Shown: positions 33,507-36,277 of the stretch, piece by piece
Position numbering within the stretch: position 1 is the first letter of the stretch
Layout of the letters: each line of letters opens with the position of its first letter
NCBI GenBank assembly: GCA_001464375.1
Contig: LNEW01000188.1
Span: 1-36,277, forward strand
DNA: 36,277 nucleotides
Source of the DNA: Rhodospirillales bacterium Ga0074136
GTDB taxonomy: Bacteria > Pseudomonadota > Alphaproteobacteria > Acetobacterales > Acetobacteraceae
Reading direction: 5' to 3'
Position numbers and translations under genes: made by a program
Notes under the pieces: generated by a model
Seen by the model: only the letters and a program-made list of their open reading frames with translations
Databases searched by the model: none
Told to the model about the DNA's origin: nothing

Positions 33507-33556
33507 ACTCCGTTCGCGCTGCGGCGTTCTGCTATGGTGCAGTGCCACAACGGAGT
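33507..33556 (+). promoter_or_regulatory. Inverted-repeat-flanked promoter region of the parA operon
   Basis: ACTCCGTT (33507-33514) faces AACGGAGT (33549-33556). Between them is an extended -10-like TGCTATGGT (33530-33538). The dyad begins directly after the sorB stop and ends five bases before the parA ATG. Either a protein site looping the promoter or a long RNA stem is possible. Confidence 0.4.
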
Positions 33557-33561
33557 CGCGC

Positions 33562-34194
33562 ATGGCCTTCGTCATCGCCGTCGCGCAGCGCAAGGGCGGC
33601 GCGGGGAAGTCCACCATCGCCGCCAACCTCGCCGCCGCCTATGCGGAGGATGGCGCGCGCGTCGCGCTGCTCGACATCGACCCGCAGCGTTCGCTCGCGC
33701 GGTGGGACGAGGTGCGCGGGCGCTCCGCCAAGGCCCGGCCGCTGCATTTCGAGGCGCCGTCGGGCTGGCGGCTGCCCGGCATCCTGGACCGGCTGCGGCG
33801 GGAGACCGATGTCGTGCTGCTGGACACCGCGCCGCATGATGATGGCGATGCGCGCACCGCAATCCGCGCGGCCGACCTGGTGCTGGTGCCGCTACAGCCC
33901 TCCGCCGCCGATCTGTGGTCGATGGATGCGACGCTCGACCTCGCCAAGAAGGAATCGCGCCAGGTCGCGCTGGTGCTGAACCGCGCGCCGGCTTCGGGCA
34001 GGTTGCTCGACCAGGTGCACGCGGCCATCCGCGAACGCGACCTGCCGCTGGTGGGTGCGGCGCTGGGCAACCGCACCGCTTTCGCGCAGGCCTTCATGGC
34101 CGGGTTGGGGGCGGTGGAAGCCGCGCCGAAGGGTGTCGCGGCTGCCGAGGCGCGCGCGCTGGCCGATGCACTCCGCGCGTTGAAGGATCGTTGA
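33562..34194 (+). CDS. Orphan ParA-like ATPase
   Basis: Deviant-Walker ATPase of the ParA/MinD/MipZ group, 210 residues. KGGAGKST at 11-18 is the deviant Walker A with the signature Lys; LLDIDPQRSLARW follows (switch I) and VLLDTAPHDD is the Walker B/switch II. It lacks the N-terminal DNA-binding extension of chromosomal ParA and is closer in size to small cargo-positioning ParA proteins. No parB or parS is near; the neighbours are a CopD-like membrane protein (one base later) and a GNAT enzyme. The cargo is unknown; positioning of a membrane or chemotaxis complex is one option. Confidence 0.88.
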   Translation: MAFVIAVAQRKGGAGKSTIAANLAAAYAEDGARVALLDIDPQRSLARWDEVRGRSAKARPLHFEAPSGWRLPGILDRLRRETDVVLLDTAPHDDGDARTAIRAADLVLVPLQPSAADLWSMDATLDLAKKESRQVALVLNRAPASGRLLDQVHAAIRERDLPLVGAALGNRTAFAQAFMAGLGAVEAAPKGVAAAEARALADALRALKDR

Positions 34195-34195
34195 G

Positions 34196-34657
34196 ATGGC
34201 CACGCTGCTGTTCGTGCTGCATGTGCTGGGCGCGGTCGTCTGGGTGGGCGGGATGGCCTTCGCCATCCTCGCATTGCGCCCGGCCGTGCACGAAACGCTG
34301 GACCCGCCGCAGCGCCTGGCGCTGATGGGCAGCGTGTTCCGGCGCTTCTTCCGCATCCTGTGGCACGTGGTGCCGATCGTGATGCTGACCGGCTGGGCGA
34401 TGTGGCTGGGCTGGTACTGGGGCTTCGGCGGCAGCGTCTGGCATGTTCACCTGATGCACCTGACGGGCCTGCTGATGGCCGGCATCTTTGCCGCGGTTGC
34501 GCTGGTGCCCGGGCGGGCCATGCACGCCGCGCTGGCGGCCGGCGACGCGCCAGGCGCGGCGGCCGCGCTGGACAGGATTCGGAAAGGCGTCAGTGTCAAT
34601 CTCGCACTCGGCCTGCTTACCGTGGCGGTCGCGGCATGGGGACGATTCGGTGGATGA
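34196..34657 (+). CDS. CopD/DUF2269-like small membrane protein
   Basis: Inner-membrane protein of 153 residues with four predicted helices: LLFVLHVLGAVVWVGGMAFAIL, VVPIVMLTGWAMWLGWYW, LMHLTGLLMAGIFAAVAL and VNLALGLLTVAVAAWGR, described here by their cores. His9 in VLHVLGAVVWVGGM and later His residues (HVHLMHLTG) match the CopD/YetF-type haem- or copper-linked bundle. It starts one base after the parA stop and overlaps the GNAT start as ATGA. Copper resistance is the family label, not shown here. Confidence 0.82.
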   Translation: MATLLFVLHVLGAVVWVGGMAFAILALRPAVHETLDPPQRLALMGSVFRRFFRILWHVVPIVMLTGWAMWLGWYWGFGGSVWHVHLMHLTGLLMAGIFAAVALVPGRAMHAALAAGDAPGAAAALDRIRKGVSVNLALGLLTVAVAAWGRFGG

Positions 34658-35091
34658 GCATGGCTGAGACGCGCGGCTTCGAGATCGTCGAGGACGCCGC
34701 GCCGGAATTCGAGGCGGTCGGCGCCATCCAGCGCGGCCTGCACAATTTCAACCAGTCGATGGGCGGCGACTACGACCGCGAGCCCGTCACGCTGCTGGTG
34801 CACGACGCCGAGGGCAAGACACTGGGCGGCCTGCTCGGCCTGACCTTCTGGGGCTGGCTGTTCGTCGACTGGCTGTGGTTGAGCCCGGAGATGCGCGGCA
34901 AGGGCGTCGGCGGCGAATTGCTGTCGCGCGCCGAGGCCATCGCCCGCGAGCGCGGCTGCACCAACGCCTATACCGACACGTTCTCCTTCCAGGCGCCGCG
35001 CTTCTGGGAGAGCAACGGCTATGCCGAGTTCGGCCGGCTGGAAGGCATGCCGCCGGGCCATGCCCGGGTGTGGTTCAGGAAGTCGCTCTAG
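34654..35091 (+). CDS. GNAT family N-acetyltransferase
   Basis: Acetyl-CoA-dependent acyltransferase, 145 residues. The CoA pyrophosphate loop is RGKGVGGELL (motif A), preceded by FVDWLWLSPEM and followed by ARERGCTNAYTDTFSFQAPRFW and ENGYAEFG-type motif B (SNGYAEFGRLEGMP). The subgroup resembles small GNATs acting on small molecules. Start ATG 34654 overlaps the CopD-like stop; an ATG two codons later is possible. Substrate unknown. Confidence 0.9.
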   Translation: MSMAETRGFEIVEDAAPEFEAVGAIQRGLHNFNQSMGGDYDREPVTLLVHDAEGKTLGGLLGLTFWGWLFVDWLWLSPEMRGKGVGGELLSRAEAIARERGCTNAYTDTFSFQAPRFWESNGYAEFGRLEGMPPGHARVWFRKSL

Positions 35092-35238
35092 GCGTTCCCA
35101 CGCCGAGGCTTGGCCCGGTGTCCACACGCTGGGCGGGGCGCTTCGGTGCGGGCATCGGCGACTGTCCGCCTCGTCGGACCTGACGCAACCTGCCATCCTC
35201 TGGACAATCGAATCCGACGTCACCCAAGGGATCATCCG

Positions 35239-35745
35239 ATGCACGCCCCCATCGCCACCCGGCGCCACCTCCTGTTCGCACTGCCGGGCCTGGTGCTGGC
35301 CGGATGCGCAGCCGAACCACCGGCCGCTCCGCAAGCCGCCCCCGTCCCGCCGCCCCCGCCGACTCCCGATGCACGGGTCGAACTGCGCAACTGGCGCGTC
35401 GGCGTCCTGGGCCAGGTCTCATGGGGCAGCGGCGTGCTGACCCAGCAGGGCGTCAGCCGCCCGTTCCGGATGCGCGGCGTCGGGGCCGGCGGTGCGGGCA
35501 TGGCCCGCATCCGCGCCACCGGGGAGGTGTTCAACCTGCGGCGGGTCGAGGATTTCGCCGGCGTCTATGGCCAGTTGCGCGGCGGCGCGGTGGTTCCCGG
35601 CGCGGAAATCCCGGGCACCCTGTGGCTGGTGAATTCGCAGGGCGTGCGCCTGGCCCTGCGTCCGCAACGCACCGGGCTCGCGCTGCAGATCGGCGCCGAC
35701 GCCGTGGTCATCGAGTTCATCCAGGGCCGCGCGCCGACATCGTGA
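35239..35745 (+). CDS. Putative lipoprotein of unknown function
   Basis: 168 residues. Signal with ATRRHLLFALPGLVLAGC gives a lipobox LAGC with Cys23 as the lipidated residue. A Pro-rich linker (about 27-44) precedes a beta-rich domain (VELRNWRVGVLGQVSWG, GVGAGGAGMARIRATGEVF, GLALQIGADAVVIEF). The repeated Gly-hydrophobic strands resemble DUF1134/YSC84-like envelope proteins, but I cannot assign a family. It is probably an outer-membrane lipoprotein, and has its own leader of 147 bases after the GNAT gene, with no clear promoter. Confidence 0.75.
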   Translation: MHAPIATRRHLLFALPGLVLAGCAAEPPAAPQAAPVPPPPPTPDARVELRNWRVGVLGQVSWGSGVLTQQGVSRPFRMRGVGAGGAGMARIRATGEVFNLRRVEDFAGVYGQLRGGAVVPGAEIPGTLWLVNSQGVRLALRPQRTGLALQIGADAVVIEFIQGRAPTS

Positions 35746-35821
35746 CGATGCCGCCGGCGATCGGCACGTCGGTGGCGACGCAGCGGGCGTAAGGGCGCCG
35801 CCCTGGACGGGCCGCGGGGCG

Positions 35822-36277
35822 CTACAGGTCGCGCAGCAGCGCGAGCATGCTGTTGCGCGCCACCGGCGCTGCCCCGTGGCCGGCGCGTGTCGGCGCCATG
35901 CGCATTTCGCTCGGCGTGCAGCCGAATTCGCGGCGGAAGGCGCGGCTGAAGGATGCCTCCGCGAGCGCCCCGATATCCCGCCGTTCCGCGAGATCCGACA
36001 GCAGGCGCCGCGCCTGGCGCAGGCGTTCCCGCTGGATGACCTGCGCCACGCCGCCCAGGGGTTCGAACAGCCGATAAAGCTGCGAGCGCGACATCCCGGC
36101 CATGGCGGCGAGCCGCCCGGGCCGCAGCGTGGCCGCCCCCAGATTGTGGCGGATGATGCGCCGCAGGCGCGCGAGCTGGAGCTGCTCGATCTGCGGTGCG
36201 CCGGACCCGCTGGCAGGGATCAGGGCGGCCTGCAGCAGCGCCTGCGCAGCGGTCGCCAAATGCGGCAGGTCGACCTC
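35822..36277 (-). CDS. AraC family regulator, N-terminus outside window, unusual HTH
   Basis: C-terminal part of an AraC/XylS regulator; the frame is open to the right edge, so the effector domain is missing. The first helix-turn-helix is normal (RPGRLAAMAGMSRSQLYRLFEPLGG), with the linker helix VIQRERLRQARRLLSD. The second is abnormal: family members have IAxxxGFxDxSxFSRAFRRxFG, while this reads DIGALAEASFSRAFRREFG, lacking about seven or eight residues at the GF-D turn, in frame. Loss of this turn should impair the second DNA contact. The end CTPSEMRMAP is typical. It may be a degraded or half-site-binding regulator. The genes it controls are unknown. Confidence 0.8.
   Translation of the reverse strand, partial: EVDLPHLATAAQALLQAALIPASGSGAPQIEQLQLARLRRIIRHNLGAATLRPGRLAAMAGMSRSQLYRLFEPLGGVAQVIQRERLRQARRLLSDLAERRDIGALAEASFSRAFRREFGCTPSEMRMAPTRAGHGAAPVARNSMLALLRDL

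Noticed and set aside
35091-35104. Small hairpin GGCGT/ACGCC after the GNAT gene as a terminator
   Set aside because: Only five pairs and no T-run; too weak to support.

Overview
The window is very GC-rich (roughly 70% by eye) and densely coding. It reads like the chromosome of an aerobic alphaproteobacterium of the Acetobacteraceae (Roseomonas and relatives). Signs of this are many ABC and TctC/Bug-type solute receptors with twin-arginine signals, a sulfite-oxidase-family enzyme paired with a cytochrome c, a chemoreceptor carrying a PilZ domain, a tRNA-Leu just upstream of trigger factor, and long antisense open frames caused by GC-rich codon use. The organism assignment is an inference from gene content only.

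Layout. (1) 1-6361, minus strand: a peptide/nickel-type ABC transporter operon in the order ATPase D, ATPase F, binding protein, permease B, permease C, then a metallophosphoesterase cut by the window edge. An unusual 26-bp tandem array joins the last permease to the phosphatase; each unit carries its own Shine-Dalgarno sequence and start codon. (2) 6439-8418: methyl-accepting chemotaxis protein with a C-terminal PilZ domain. (3) 8558-12382: 4-hydroxyphenylpyruvate dioxygenase divergent from an Lrp/AsnC regulator, then a TctC/Bug receptor and a polyphosphate kinase 2. (4) 12419-22712, minus strand: one long, tightly spaced branched-chain-amino-acid-type transporter unit, livG-livF, four tandem paralogous binding proteins (the second from the permease end broken by a 19-bp deletion), livH-livM, a DUF1330 protein and a flavin-dependent (luciferase-like) monooxygenase. 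(5) 22863-24879: trigger factor with a terminator and an upstream tRNA-Leu(UAG). The trigger factor holds an extra domain of about 173 residues in its FKBP domain. (6) 24981-27365: homodimeric E1-type 2-oxoacid dehydrogenase/transketolase-like enzyme. (7) 27366-28053: no intact gene. (8) 28054-29479: malonyl-CoA decarboxylase with a frameshift near its C-terminus. (9) 29632-30021: small unknown protein behind an AT-rich promoter region rich in dyad symmetry. (10) 30278-31777: NAD(P)HX epimerase/dehydratase, divergent from sorA-sorB-like sulfite dehydrogenase genes. (11) 33562-35091: ParA-like ATPase, CopD-like membrane protein and GNAT acetyltransferase in a coupled operon, then a lipoprotein (35239-35745). 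(12) 35822-36277: the C-terminal part of an AraC-type regulator.

The most unusual items are the Shine-Dalgarno/ATG repeat array, the trigger factor with an inserted carbohydrate-binding-like domain, the fourfold binding-protein cluster with a pseudogene and mosaic structure, and several short internal deletions (in a binding protein, in malonyl-CoA decarboxylase and probably in the AraC regulator). The deletions may reflect slippage at GC-rich repeats or assembly error. No CRISPR array, insertion sequence, prophage or defence system was seen.
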